From positions 1 to 58,616 of the forward strand of contig CAZTRD010000005.1 in the NCBI GenBank assembly GCA_964616145.1: 58,616 bases of DNA, read 5' to 3'. Under the pieces are notes generated by a model. It was given only the letters and a program-made list of their open reading frames with translations. It was not told the origin of the DNA and made no database searches. Position numbers and translations under genes: made by a program. The stretch's first letter is position 1. Each line of letters starts with the position of its first letter. This DNA comes from JAQTNP01 sp964616145 (GTDB lineage: Bacteria; Patescibacteriota; Minisyncoccia; Minisyncoccales; PEYH01). Of the stretch, positions 7,692-16,573 are shown one piece after another.

Positions 7692-7855
7692 ATAAATACG
7701 GATATTTAGAAGGTTATAAAAAGACAGCATCTTTTTCTTTAGGTGAGACTTTAACAACCTCAGGACACTCTTCAATTATTCCTTTTGAAATTAACGCGAT
7801 GGAAAAACTAAAAGAGCATATTAAGAAAAATGCTGAGAGAATTAATAAGAAATAA
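7688..7855 (+). CDS. Small protein with N-terminal GYxxK tag
   Basis: 55 residues. Begins MNKYGYLEGYKKTASF, closely matching the start of the preceding protein although the remainder differs. Ends in a basic amphipathic helix (EKLKEHIKKNAERINKK). Starts four bases inside the previous gene (ATGA). Function unknown. Confidence 0.6.
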   Translation: MNKYGYLEGYKKTASFSLGETLTTSGHSSIIPFEINAMEKLKEHIKKNAERINKK

Positions 7856-7876
7856 CTATTTACGAAAGATATTATA

Positions 7877-8430
7877 ATGCCTCCAGAAACACATAATCCA
7901 GAATTGTATTCAGAACTGCTGAAACAATCCCGAAGTAATCGGGATTTCACCCCTCTAGAACACGACTATCTCAATGCAAGATTCGAAACTATTAGTGAAA
8001 AGCTAGGAAGTCTTGAAAGGATGTTAGTAACCTCCATATCCAATCAAGAGAAACAAANNNNNNNNNNNNNNNNNNNNNNNNNNNNNNNNNNNNNNNNNNN
8101 NNNNNNNNNNNNNNNNNNNNNNNNNNNNNNNNNNNNNNNNNNNNNNNNNNNNNNNNNGAAGAAGTACTTGCACGTTTTATTTCAATAGAGGACAAGATAG
8201 TAAATCTTGCAAAGGATGTAAGTGAATTGAGAGAGTTTAAAAGTTCGTATACAGGAACTGTAATGCAAAGAGCTGAAGGAAAAAGTAACAGTCAGTGGAT
8301 TATTGGTGTAGCTATATCTGTAGCGGGTCTTGTAATTGCTGTGGCTGTGTATATAGGAATTAGAGATAAGCCTAATCAATATATTCAACAACCCAACAGC
8401 ACAACGTTAACGACTGTAGGTAAGGATTAA
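7877..8430 (+). CDS. Coiled-coil membrane protein, interrupted by assembly gap
   Basis: The N-terminal part (MPPETHNPELYSELLK...) runs into 100 N at 8058; after the gap a frame continues without a start (EEVLARFISIEDKIVNLAKD...) to a stop at 8428-8430. The two frames differ by one, as expected when the gap length is arbitrary. The C-terminal part has a coiled coil, one transmembrane helix (WIIGVAISVAGLVIAVAVYIGI) and a short tail. This layout, small with one membrane span and a coiled coil, is common in phage lysis or virion membrane proteins. Confidence 0.6.
8058..8157. other. Assembly gap (100 N)
   Basis: Exactly 100 N, the usual placeholder for unknown length. It lies within the coiled-coil membrane protein gene. 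Confidence 0.95.
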
Positions 8431-8447
8431 AAAAAAGGAAGAGAGTT

Positions 8448-8666
8448 ATGGATTTATTATCGATTATAATCGTATTGGTTGTGGTAGGAGTTATTATGTG
8501 GGCGGTAAATGCTTATATACCAATGCAATCACAGATTAAGAAGATTCTTAATATTGTTGTAATTATAGTAATCGCTCTGTGGCTTTTGCATGTATTTGGA
8601 ATTTTACATAGAGTAAAAGATATTCATGTAGGTAACCTTTCCCCACCCCTTTCATATTTAGTATAA
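8448..8666 (+). CDS. Small two-helix membrane protein
   Basis: 72 residues with two transmembrane helices separated by a short loop (AYIPMQSQIKKILN). The pattern resembles the small Thivi_2564-type membrane proteins of bacteria and phages (from memory). AAAAAGGAAGAGAG precedes the ATG. Role unknown; it follows another membrane protein, so the pair may act together. Confidence 0.65.
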   Translation: MDLLSIIIVLVVVGVIMWAVNAYIPMQSQIKKILNIVVIIVIALWLLHVFGILHRVKDIHVGNLSPPLSYLV

Positions 8667-8730
8667 ATATTTATATTTGTTGCTAATCTATAAAATAAGT
8701 TTATAGTAATTTAAATATTAGGAGTTTAAG

Positions 8731-9354
8731 ATGATTGAGTTAGACTTACTTCCGGAAAGCAAATTTACTCGAAGAGTTAAGGAATTGAACGGCGGGACGC
8801 AGAAGGAAACTCTGCTAGGAGCCCTAGCCGATTTTTTAGGTTTAGGTGGGATAGGTTTAGGTTTAGGTTTAGGAGTTACCGGAGCGGGAATTCTTAATAA
8901 AGAGAGGAATGAAAAAGCTAAACTTATAGAAGCTTTGAGGAAGAGAATTGGGGAAGCTCCGCCTTCAGCGGAAGGTCCGGAGGGACTACAGGAAGCTATG
9001 AATGTCATGCAGAACAGATGGCATTTTAGGCCCGATACCGGAACATATCAGGAAATCTCGGGGCCAGGAGCTTTAGGTAATACTGCGTATAATAGGCGTT
9101 TAGGAGCTCTAGCTAGATCCTTAAGTAATAACACTCCGCAGGGATATGCTGAAAGGATGAAGAAGTGGCAGGGGAAAAGGACTGGAGATATAGACAGTAT
9201 GCTTAAGAGATTCGAAGAGCTATCTATACCGGCCTGGAGACGTCCTTCCTTCTATACTCAAGTTCCTAAGGAGTTTGGTAAAAAGATTAAAGATCTGTTT
9301 ACTGGTAAAATAGATTATTCTCAGGTTGAAAATGCCAAACCAAAAGTCTTATAA
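8731..9354 (+). CDS. Hypothetical protein with Gly-rich hydrophobic segment
   Basis: 207 residues; TTAGGAGTTTAAG lies before the ATG. Residues 29-50 (LADFLGLGGIGLGLGLGVTGAG) form a glycine-zipper-like hydrophobic segment, followed by a charged, Arg/Lys-rich region. Overlaps the next gene by 23 bases. In this region it is probably a virion-associated or membrane-inserting protein; no family recognised. Confidence 0.6.
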   Translation: MIELDLLPESKFTRRVKELNGGTQKETLLGALADFLGLGGIGLGLGLGVTGAGILNKERNEKAKLIEALRKRIGEAPPSAEGPEGLQEAMNVMQNRWHFRPDTGTYQEISGPGALGNTAYNRRLGALARSLSNNTPQGYAERMKKWQGKRTGDIDSMLKRFEELSIPAWRRPSFYTQVPKEFGKKIKDLFTGKIDYSQVENAKPKVL

Positions 9355-10084
9355 TTTAGATAAAGAGGCTTTTGCATTTGCCGCAATTCCCGCAGCTTTG
9401 TGGTTTGCATTTAATATGCTTTCCGCTGCTGGAGATGCTTATTCTTCAGCTAAGTACGGAAAGAAAGGAATTAAAGATATCTTTGCTGGAAATCTTAGAG
9501 GAGGAGCTGGTAATATAGGGAAGAGTGCTTTAAACGCTGCTCTAACGGGGCTTTCAGTAGCTTTCGGAGGTGGAGCTTTAAAATGGGCCGGTAAATCTTT
9601 AAAAGGTTTAGGACAGGGGAGTAAAGCTTTTAAAGCGTACAGAGCAGCCAGGACTGCTGGAAGACCTGCTTTAGCTGCATATAAAAATTATAAACCAGCA
9701 ACTAGTATGTTTACAAGATTACCTGGACGTTTAAATACAGCCGGTAATTATTTAACAAAACTTCCGGGAGTTAAGCAGATAAATACAGTTTCCGGTAAAT
9801 ATCCTTTAACATCTTTGGGGACTATGCCGGTGGGAGGATATTTGCTTAATAAAGTATCTCCGGAAGAAAAATATCCTTTAACATCTTTGGGGACTATGTC
9901 GGTGGGAGGATATTTGCTTAATAAAGTATCTCCGGAAGAAACTGCTTTAGGAGCTGGTTTGGGGATAGCCGATATTAGAGCCAACAATCCTTATTATCTA
10001 CGTAAGTCGGTGGGAGAGAAGCGGGGAATAACATTTACTCCGGAACAGATAGCAATAATTAACGATTTTAGGAGAAGAAGATAA
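9332..10084 (+). CDS. Gly/Ala-rich membrane-active protein with internal duplication
   Basis: 250 residues from ATG 9332 (a TTG two codons upstream is possible). Starts MPNQKSYNLDKEAFAFAA, a variant of the shared tag with a KEA core. Residues about 11-35 and 65-90 are hydrophobic and Gly/Ala-rich. A 24-residue unit (KYPLTSLGTMxVGGYLLNKV...) is repeated in tandem at 9797-9940. Function unknown; likely structural or membrane-interacting. Confidence 0.6.
   Translation: MPNQKSYNLDKEAFAFAAIPAALWFAFNMLSAAGDAYSSAKYGKKGIKDIFAGNLRGGAGNIGKSALNAALTGLSVAFGGGALKWAGKSLKGLGQGSKAFKAYRAARTAGRPALAAYKNYKPATSMFTRLPGRLNTAGNYLTKLPGVKQINTVSGKYPLTSLGTMPVGGYLLNKVSPEEKYPLTSLGTMSVGGYLLNKVSPEETALGAGLGIADIRANNPYYLRKSVGEKRGITFTPEQIAIINDFRRRR
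9797..9940 (+). repeat. 72-bp in-frame tandem duplication
   Basis: Two adjacent 72-bp units (9797-9868 and 9869-9940), almost identical, differing mainly at cc/tc in the Met-Pro/Met-Ser codons. They duplicate a 24-residue Gly-rich hydrophobic hairpin. Confidence 0.85.
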
Positions 10085-10085
10085 A

Positions 10086-12460
10086 ATGGGTTTCAATAAG
10101 AAAGGTTTTAATAAAGGATATCTTGTTAAACAGGCTGGCCTGGGGCCGCAGGTCCTTCTGCCGGAAGTTATTCCAGTTCCTCCTGTTGCACCTTCAACAA
10201 CACATACTAGCCCGCAGGATGTTATTAATCCTAGAGGTTATAGTGAAAACTGGACTCCGCAAGATACTACTTCTTGGTGGAGACGTTTGAATAGAAATGC
10301 TAGAAATGTTTGGAAAGATTCTTGGCTGGCACCTTTTTATAATAAATGGGTAGATAAGCCTTTGTATCATCTTCGATCTTCTTTAGTTAATGCGGTGGCC
10401 AAAGATCGTCAAGATGAATGGCCTGCAACATTAGAGGAATATGAAGCTAATAGAATAAAAAAATTAGATGAAACGGATCCGGTGGCTGCGGAAAGAGATA
10501 GAGCGTCTTCTGTGTATGCACAAAGTTATCCTTTAGAAGCTTTATACAGTAATGCGCGAAGTGTTATGATGGAACAGAAAATGAAAGAAAACGGGGGTAC
10601 AGTTTCTCCAGAAGAAAGGCAGGCTATTGAGGCCAAAGTTCGTACGTTAAGTAAAGAAGATGTTTTAAAATTACTTAGAGATGCTAAGTTTGTCAGAGAA
10701 TCAACTTCGGGTGTTGGTGGTTCTCCGGCAGTTCCTCCTGTTAATAATACACCTGAGGAAGATGCTAAAGCTGCTGCTGCCGCTAAAGCTGCTGCTGCCG
10801 CTAAAGCTGCTGCTGCTAAAAACACTGCCCCCAAACCTGCAGATGATTCCTACGCTAGAGATGCTTTAGCTAGACAGAGAGCTGCTTATCAACAGTGGTT
10901 GAAAGATCCTAATTCCCTAACTTTAGGGGAGCCTTCAACTATTAAAGGATCGGCTACGGATAGAGAGAAAGTATTTGCTGCTAAAGCTAAAGCTAAAGCT
11001 GCTGGAATTCCTGCAGCTCCTGCTGCACCACCTCGTTACAGCGCAAACGATGCTCTAGCATATTTAACTCAACTTCAACAAGGTAGAGTGGCTGGTAATT
11101 TAGGTTTGAGTAATGTAAGTCGTAGAAATGCTGCAACGCAGGTGGATGTCGATAGAAGAGGGTTAGCCGATAAAGTCGTAGAGCCTAAGGATATTAATGC
11201 AGCGATTATGGAACGGAAGAAAGAGCTTTTAAAGAGATATTTTCCCACTCGAAGAGAGTCGGCTCCAGATAATAGAATAGCCTCCGCTCCCCTCCCTACT
11301 AATCCGGCTGCAGAAGCCAATAAAGCTAGAAGAGCTCCTAAAACTTTTGGAACTCCAGGAGCCGGAACTCCTAAAACTAATGCTCTATCGACTTTGATGA
11401 GAGATAATAGAAAATATTTAGGTAAGACGGCTGTTTGGAGGAGTCCTTTTAAACGGAAAGTAAAGTCTCCGGAACAGATTAGAAATGAGCAAGTAGCCGC
11501 AGCTTATGGAGTTTCTGTTGAAGAAGTTCAAAGAAGGAATGCTGAACAGAGAGCGGAGGGAGTTATTCCGGGAAGAACTAATGCTCAAGATACAGCTAAA
11601 GCAAACATAGCTTCCGGAAATATGGTTTCAGATACTCCGGAATTTAGGCAACAGGAAGGCCTTCGTAAAAGACTTTCTAAGATGAATTGGTTTAATAGAA
11701 TGCCCCCAGAAAATCAGCAGGCAGTTTTAGATAAAGGATATGCTCAAATTGCTGCAGTTTTAGATAAAGGATATGCTCAAATTGCTGCAATTAATAAAAA
11801 GAACATGCTTTCACAAAATAGAGGCGGTGTAAAGCAGTTTATGGAGGCATTACCTCCGGCAACAGTACCTGTTCCAACACCTCCGGTATCTAGAAGCATA
11901 ATGCCTCCCAGTAGAGGAGCTGTAAAGCAGTTTATAGAGGCAGTATCCCCCGCAACAGCACCCCCAGTATCTCGAAGCATAATGCCCCCCAGTAGAGGAG
12001 CTGTAAAGCAGTTTGTAGAATCCCCTCAACCTCCTAAACCAGTTAATCCATTTGCCGGAGGAACTACTCCTTCTCCTAAACCAGTTGATCCATTTGCCGG
12101 AGGAACTCCTTCTCCTAAACCAGTTAATCCATTTGCCGGAGGAACTACTCCTTCTCCTAAACCAGTNNNNNNNNNNNNNNNNNNNNNNNNNNNNNNNNNN
12201 NNNNNNNNNNNNNNNNNNNNNNNNNNNNNNNNNNNNNNNNNNNNNNNNNNNNNNNNNNNNNNNNNNCAGTTGATCCATATGATTTTTTCTTAAAACGTAA
12301 AACTCCTAAACCAGTTAACCCATTTGCCGGAGGAACTCCTTCTCCTAAACCCACACCTATACCAAAAACAACCTCTCCTACAAGTAATCCTATAAGTAAA
12401 CCTCCTTCTTCTCTACACAATAATTTTTTAAGACGTACGCAGACTTACAGAAGACATTAA
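10086..12460 (+). CDS. Large Ala/Pro-rich repeat protein with N-terminal tag, gap inside
   Basis: Starts MGFNKKGFNKGYLVKQAGLG, carrying the GY-hydrophobic-x-K-x-A tag. It contains poly-Ala/Lys runs, a duplicated VLDKGYAQIAA unit, repeated SRSIMPPSRGAVKQF blocks and several PKPVNPFAGGT repeats. The 100-N gap at 12167-12266 falls inside the PKPVNPFAGGT array; after it the same repeat continues to a stop at 12458-12460. About 790 residues if the gap were exact. Mostly disordered by composition; may be a scaffold, tail or tape-like virion protein (inference). Confidence 0.6.
12167..12266. other. Assembly gap (100 N) inside a repeat array
   Basis: 100 N between identical PKPVNPFAGG repeats. The break is most simply explained by collapse of the repeat during assembly, so the true number of repeats is unknown. 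Confidence 0.95.
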
Positions 12461-12473
12461 GAAACTAATAGAT

Positions 12474-12773
12474 ATGAACCTAAAAGCTTTTACCGAAGGA
12501 TATATATTAAAGACTGCTCTAGATCTTAAGAGATTTAATCCTTCTCCAATTAAAGCGCACGGATATGGTGGAGAGGTGCAGGTCCCGCAGCCCATAGACA
12601 ATACGGGAGCCCTAAAAACTGCTCCAGCAAAAGCTACTAAATCTACTAAAAAGAAAACTGCTAACCCTCTTAAAACCCTTCCTAATAATCTAGGAATGTC
12701 TACTAAAAACAAATCCTTAATTAATTCTCTAGGAATGGGTGGAAGTCTTGGAAAAAATATAGGTCTACATTAA
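12474..12773 (+). CDS. Small basic protein with N-terminal GYxxK tag
   Basis: 99 residues. Begins MNLKAFTEGYILKTALDL, one of the clearest copies of the shared tag (compare MDIDAFTDGYLYKTA at 48509). The rest is Lys/Thr/Pro/Gly-rich and probably disordered. Follows the repeat protein by 13 bases. Role unknown. Confidence 0.6.
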   Translation: MNLKAFTEGYILKTALDLKRFNPSPIKAHGYGGEVQVPQPIDNTGALKTAPAKATKSTKKKTANPLKTLPNNLGMSTKNKSLINSLGMGGSLGKNIGLH

Positions 12774-12780
12774 ATTTGAG

Positions 12781-12828
12781 TTTACATCTCCTCTCCTGTA
12801 TGTTATATGCAGTTAAAGGAGATGTAAA
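12781..12828 (+). promoter_or_regulatory. Hairpin sequestering a ribosome binding site
   Basis: TTTACATCTCCT (12781-12792) is perfectly complementary to AGGAGATGTAAA (12817-12828), which contains the ribosome site AGGAG and the first base of the ATG at 12828. The 24-base loop holds TATGTTATAT. When folded, the start of the next gene would be hidden, so translation may depend on temperature, a protein, a small RNA or ribosome passage. Confidence 0.65.
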
Positions 12829-13295
12829 TGTTATCAGCTAATCAGCTAAAACAATTTATCTGTGAAAACGATTCTGAATCCAAATTCATAAAAGAATTGG
12901 ATGAATCTCTAGTAGGCTTGAAAAATGCTATAGAAGAAGGATGCCTTCTTCCGGCATATGATATGGATAAAACTTTAGAAATACTGATGGGTAGATATAA
13001 TGTAAACGAAACCGATGCTGTTAAACTGCTTTTCAAACTTGTAGATTCTCTCCCTAAGAACCGTCATCCCTGTTTTATTACTTATTTTCGCCATCCTGAA
13101 GATACTTCCGAAGAGAAAAGTGAACTGGAGTATTTGGATGAAAGTATTATAGAAAATATTGAGAACGAAGTTGTAAACAAACTTCAAGAAAAAGTTAAAG
13201 TGCTCCAAAAATATATAAATATTCAGAGAGCTATAATTCAAGAACATGTAATTGGGAACGGTAATGCAATTTCTAAAGGATACAGAACTAAATAA
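12828..13295 (+). CDS. Hypothetical protein behind a sequestered start
   Basis: 155 residues, charged and helical, without recognised motif. Its ribosome site and start codon are locked in a 12-bp hairpin with the upstream sequence, suggesting regulated translation. Overlaps the following gene by 32 bases. Confidence 0.6.
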   Translation: MLSANQLKQFICENDSESKFIKELDESLVGLKNAIEEGCLLPAYDMDKTLEILMGRYNVNETDAVKLLFKLVDSLPKNRHPCFITYFRHPEDTSEEKSELEYLDESIIENIENEVVNKLQEKVKVLQKYINIQRAIIQEHVIGNGNAISKGYRTK

Positions 13296-13686
13296 TAGAG
13301 CCGAAAAGATTTTAGTAGAAGAGTTATCTAAGGATACTAAAATAATTACTGGGGATGGTTTTAAGATATCTTCTTCTGAAGAGTTTAAGACGGGAATGCC
13401 TATCTTGGATAAGGATGAAAGTCTTGTAAGACTGCAAAGACATAAGACGGATAAGATGGTATTTGTTAAAAATAAGTTAACTGTTGATACTTTAAATACG
13501 ATGATAGACTACTTAGCCGGAACTTTAGCATACGATTTATATCTATTTAAGATAGGCGAAGAAGCTGCTAAAAATAAGAAGTTTGTAATAACTAGGACTG
13601 AACCCAAGACTGTCTTCGGAGAGACTGGAGAAGATACGCAGGCCTGCGTGCATATAGAAGTTTTAGCTACTTTAGAGCAAAAATGA
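13264..13686 (+). CDS. Hypothetical protein
   Basis: 140 residues from ATG 13264; a TTG at 13252 is an alternative. Mixed alpha/beta composition, no recognised motif. Its stop overlaps the start of the glycosyltransferase that follows, so it may belong to the carbohydrate operon. Confidence 0.55.
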   Translation: MQFLKDTELNNRAEKILVEELSKDTKIITGDGFKISSSEEFKTGMPILDKDESLVRLQRHKTDKMVFVKNKLTVDTLNTMIDYLAGTLAYDLYLFKIGEEAAKNKKFVITRTEPKTVFGETGEDTQACVHIEVLATLEQK

Positions 13687-14654
13687 AAAAAGACGGAAGA
13701 AGAAAAGTCATAATAACTCAGGAAATGGCTCCCGGAGATGCCTTAGTTCTTACTGCGGCTGTCCGGGATTTGCATTTAGCATATCCTGGAGAATTTGTTA
13801 CGGATGTTAAGACAGCTGCTCCAGAAATATGGAATTATAATCCATATGTAGAAGCTGTTAATAAAACCAAGAAAGATGTGATACACATCAATGCAAACTA
13901 TACGGAAATATTAAAGAAAGTTAAGGAAGGTTTTTATTCATGCCATTATCACTTTATAAACGCATTTCATCAATTGCTGACTCACTCGTTTGGGTTACCT
14001 GGGTTAATTCCAGTGACCGTACAGGCGGGACTAATCTTCCTGAAAGATATTTCAGTTGCTCAGCATCTACTATGTTCCATTTTTGGAAAAAATCCTAAAT
14101 TTTGGGTAATAAATGCCGGAGGGAAGAGGGATTTTACGAATAAGCTTTGGGAGTTTGCTCGCTTTCAGAAAGTTGTTTCAGCTCTCCCCAATATAACATT
14201 TGTGCAGGTTGGGAGGAGTAAGGATTTACATATATGTCTAAAAGGAAATAATGTAATAAATTTAATAGATAAAACTAATTTGAGAGAACTTATGCATGTT
14301 ATAAATTTAAGTTCCGGAGTTATTACCGGAATATCCCTCCCCATGCATATTGCCGCCGCTGTATCCGAAGAGAATATAAAACCCTGTATAGTCTTAGCCG
14401 GTGGAAGAGAGAATAGGAGTTGGGAATTATATCCGGGACATTACTTTATTTCTAGAGAGAATATGTTGTTCTGTTGTAAGAAAAGTGGTTGTTGGAAAAG
14501 TAGGGTGGAAAAGTTGGGGGATGGGAGTCTACACGATAATTCTATATGTAGATGTCCGGTAATTAGTAAAAGTGGTCAGAAGATTCCCAAATGTATGGAT
14601 ATGATTGAAGTTGACGAAGTGATTCAAGCTATTAAAATGTACGAGGATGTATGA
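13683..14654 (+). CDS. GT9-like (heptosyltransferase-type) glycosyltransferase
   Basis: 323 residues with a GT-B layout. The N-terminal EMAPGDALVLTAAVRDL matches the GDxL-xx-A-xRxL start of ADP-heptose:LPS heptosyltransferases (GT9). The second half has WVINAGGKRDFTNKLW and GVITGISLPMHIAAAV, the donor-binding segments of that family, and a Cys-rich end. Family members transfer sugars to LPS cores using nucleotide-heptose donors; the donor and acceptor here are unknown. First clear enzyme of the 13.7-25.8 kb glycan locus, coupled to both neighbours by ATGA overlaps. Confidence 0.75.
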   Translation: MKKDGRRKVIITQEMAPGDALVLTAAVRDLHLAYPGEFVTDVKTAAPEIWNYNPYVEAVNKTKKDVIHINANYTEILKKVKEGFYSCHYHFINAFHQLLTHSFGLPGLIPVTVQAGLIFLKDISVAQHLLCSIFGKNPKFWVINAGGKRDFTNKLWEFARFQKVVSALPNITFVQVGRSKDLHICLKGNNVINLIDKTNLRELMHVINLSSGVITGISLPMHIAAAVSEENIKPCIVLAGGRENRSWELYPGHYFISRENMLFCCKKSGCWKSRVEKLGDGSLHDNSICRCPVISKSGQKIPKCMDMIEVDEVIQAIKMYEDV

Positions 14655-15373
14655 GTAAATCAAAGTTTATTTTTGCCACACTTCTTCCGAGAGATTTGGA
14701 GCGGTGTGAGGAAGAGTGTGTTGGTAGAGTGTTAAAAGAGTGGGATAAATTTAAAGATGGTTATGAAAGTTTAAGAATTATTATAGGAAGCGCACATAAA
14801 AAATCTCTAACTAAAGCTAAAGCAATGCTCCCCGATAAATATAAAGAAACAGCGGAATTAATACACTGTCCTTTTAACTATACAGAACAAATGTCGGAAA
14901 TCAGAGCACATGAAATAGGTTTCTGTAAACGCTTTCTACATCAATACATCCTAGATATGTGTTACGAACATTTTCTGTATTGGATAGATAGTGATATGTA
15001 TATATCTTTTGGGGATGTGGATAGATGGGTTAAGAAGCTCACGCATTCCTCCTTCTTCATTACCTTCCCCTACTGTGTTAGGAATGGCTTAGCAGCCCCT
15101 CCGGAGCAGTTTGGAGCGTATGTTATAAATACAGCCCGCCTAACTCCAGACACTCTAAAAACCATGTATCAAACCAATTTCAAGAAAAATACTATCTGTA
15201 GGATAGGTGCCCCAGACTGCGAGTTTAAAAAAGCTTTGTTAAAAGCGGGTGGAAAAGAATTCAGAGCTGAAGATATAACTTCCGAGCATTATTCGGATGT
15301 TGAAAGTAATATTGAAAATATTAGATATAAATACACATATGATAAAGGAAAGTGTTTTAGGAGTAAATGGTGA
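14651..15373 (+). CDS. GT-A-type glycosyltransferase-like protein
   Basis: 240 residues. A WIDSDMYI segment near residue 113 gives a DxD metal-binding motif, and the order of hydrophobic strands before it fits a nucleotide-sugar GT-A fold. It has no membrane segment. Starts four bases inside the GT9-like gene and overlaps the next gene by 7 bases. Donor sugar unknown. Confidence 0.65.
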   Translation: MSKSKFIFATLLPRDLERCEEECVGRVLKEWDKFKDGYESLRIIIGSAHKKSLTKAKAMLPDKYKETAELIHCPFNYTEQMSEIRAHEIGFCKRFLHQYILDMCYEHFLYWIDSDMYISFGDVDRWVKKLTHSSFFITFPYCVRNGLAAPPEQFGAYVINTARLTPDTLKTMYQTNFKKNTICRIGAPDCEFKKALLKAGGKEFRAEDITSEHYSDVESNIENIRYKYTYDKGKCFRSKW

Positions 15374-15588
15374 CTAGAAAAAATGGTCTGGAACTAACAG
15401 GTTATAAAAATATAGGCGACAGTGTATATCTTCTTAAAGACGATATAGGTAGGTGCGGTTATTGCAAAAGAAATTTAGGAATTTTGTGGGCAGACTATTG
15501 GAAATGGTTTAGAAATGAACGGGCTTCTATACCTTTATATATTTATTGTGAAACGTGTGCTATTTATTTTTCCTGTCGCATGCATTAG
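15367..15588 (+). CDS. Two-CxxC zinc-ribbon mini-protein 1
   Basis: 73 residues with CGYCKR and CETC pairs separated by about 32 residues, as in a zinc ribbon. First of a run of about ten small paralogues with two Cys pairs (15.4-18.8 kb). Overlaps the upstream glycosyltransferase, so it belongs to the same transcript. The GTG start at 15367 overlaps that stop. Confidence 0.6.
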   Translation: MVTRKNGLELTGYKNIGDSVYLLKDDIGRCGYCKRNLGILWADYWKWFRNERASIPLYIYCETCAIYFSCRMH

Positions 15589-15668
15589 CTTTGGGATCTT
15601 TTGGGAGGAAGAATACATAGAAAAAGAAATAAAAAATATTTTAACTTATATTGGAAAAGGTTAAAAAA

Positions 15669-15962
15669 ATGAATTTGGCAGACTATAAGTACCATCCTAC
15701 TTTAAATGAAAAAACTCTAAATATACACTGTGTTGCCTGCTCAATTCCTGCCGAAATTACTTGTTTAAATTGGTGTTTAGTTGGATGGGATGAACCACAT
15801 ATTGTCCACATTTATTGTCCAGGATGTAATGCCTTATTTCACACTACTGTTCTAAATATCCCTCCCGAAATCATAAGTAGAGATTTGTGTCACATTGTTA
15901 ATTTCTTATGTGAAGGAGTTTTAGAAGATTGTAAATATATTAATATAATATATGTGTTGTAA
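15669..15962 (+). CDS. Two-CxxC zinc-ribbon mini-protein 2
   Basis: 97 residues from ATG 15669. CVACSIP and CPGCNALFHT pairs, about 36 residues apart, with a central LVGWDEPHIVHIY strand that recurs in the next paralogue as ILGWIDTHTVSVY. Likely one zinc ion; binding partner unknown. Confidence 0.6.
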   Translation: MNLADYKYHPTLNEKTLNIHCVACSIPAEITCLNWCLVGWDEPHIVHIYCPGCNALFHTTVLNIPPEIISRDLCHIVNFLCEGVLEDCKYINIIYVL

Positions 15963-15975
15963 GAGGAAGTTATTC

Positions 15976-16239
15976 ATGTTCTTTGAAAAAAGTGATTTTG
16001 CGTATGTTAATAATATTGGAATAAGCTGCGGAGAATGTCATCATCCTGCTTTTATAGTATTGAGGGATTTTTATATCTTAGGTTGGATAGATACGCATAC
16101 TGTAAGTGTGTACTGCTCTCATTGTCATCAATATCTTTGTACATATAGAATGTTGTTAAACAAATATAATCTTTGGGGTGACGTGGAAAATACTTTACTA
16201 AAATCTTTGGAAAATATATTTAAGGAAATTGGAGGATGA
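15976..16239 (+). CDS. Two-CxxC zinc-ribbon mini-protein 3
   Basis: 87 residues. ATG 15976 is chosen over 15952 because AGAGGAAG lies about 8 bases upstream of it. CGECHHPA and CSHCHQYLCT pairs; the central strand is nearly the same as in protein 2, showing recent common origin. Confidence 0.6.
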   Translation: MFFEKSDFAYVNNIGISCGECHHPAFIVLRDFYILGWIDTHTVSVYCSHCHQYLCTYRMLLNKYNLWGDVENTLLKSLENIFKEIGG

Positions 16240-16559
16240 TAAATTTTAATAATTACGATGTATGTCTGTCTTCTGTACGATATCCCCTAAATATAAAATG
16301 TAAGGATTGTCTAATTCCCGCCATTCTCGTATCCTTTAGTTATTTTAAAAAAACATGGGGAGAGATATATATTTTGTCTATCTTATGTCCTGAATGTGGG
16401 AATTTGTTTTATACCGAAACAAAAAAGGTAGACAATAATTATGCTTTTGCAGATTGGGCATTCGAACTTGTTAGAAACATAAATCATACCGAATCCTTAA
16501 AAATTAATAAAGTATTTAAAAAGGAGGATGAAAAGATTGCACTGGATATGCTGGATTGA
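16236..16559 (+). CDS. Two-CxxC zinc-ribbon mini-protein 4
   Basis: 107 residues with CKDCLIPAI and CPECGNLFYT pairs, related to protein 2 (CSIPAE / CPGCNALFHT). Overlaps the neighbours on both sides. A longer charged C-terminal helix follows the second pair. Confidence 0.6.
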   Translation: MINFNNYDVCLSSVRYPLNIKCKDCLIPAILVSFSYFKKTWGEIYILSILCPECGNLFYTETKKVDNNYAFADWAFELVRNINHTESLKINKVFKKEDEKIALDMLD

Positions 16560-16573
16560 TAGAAAGGAAGAAT

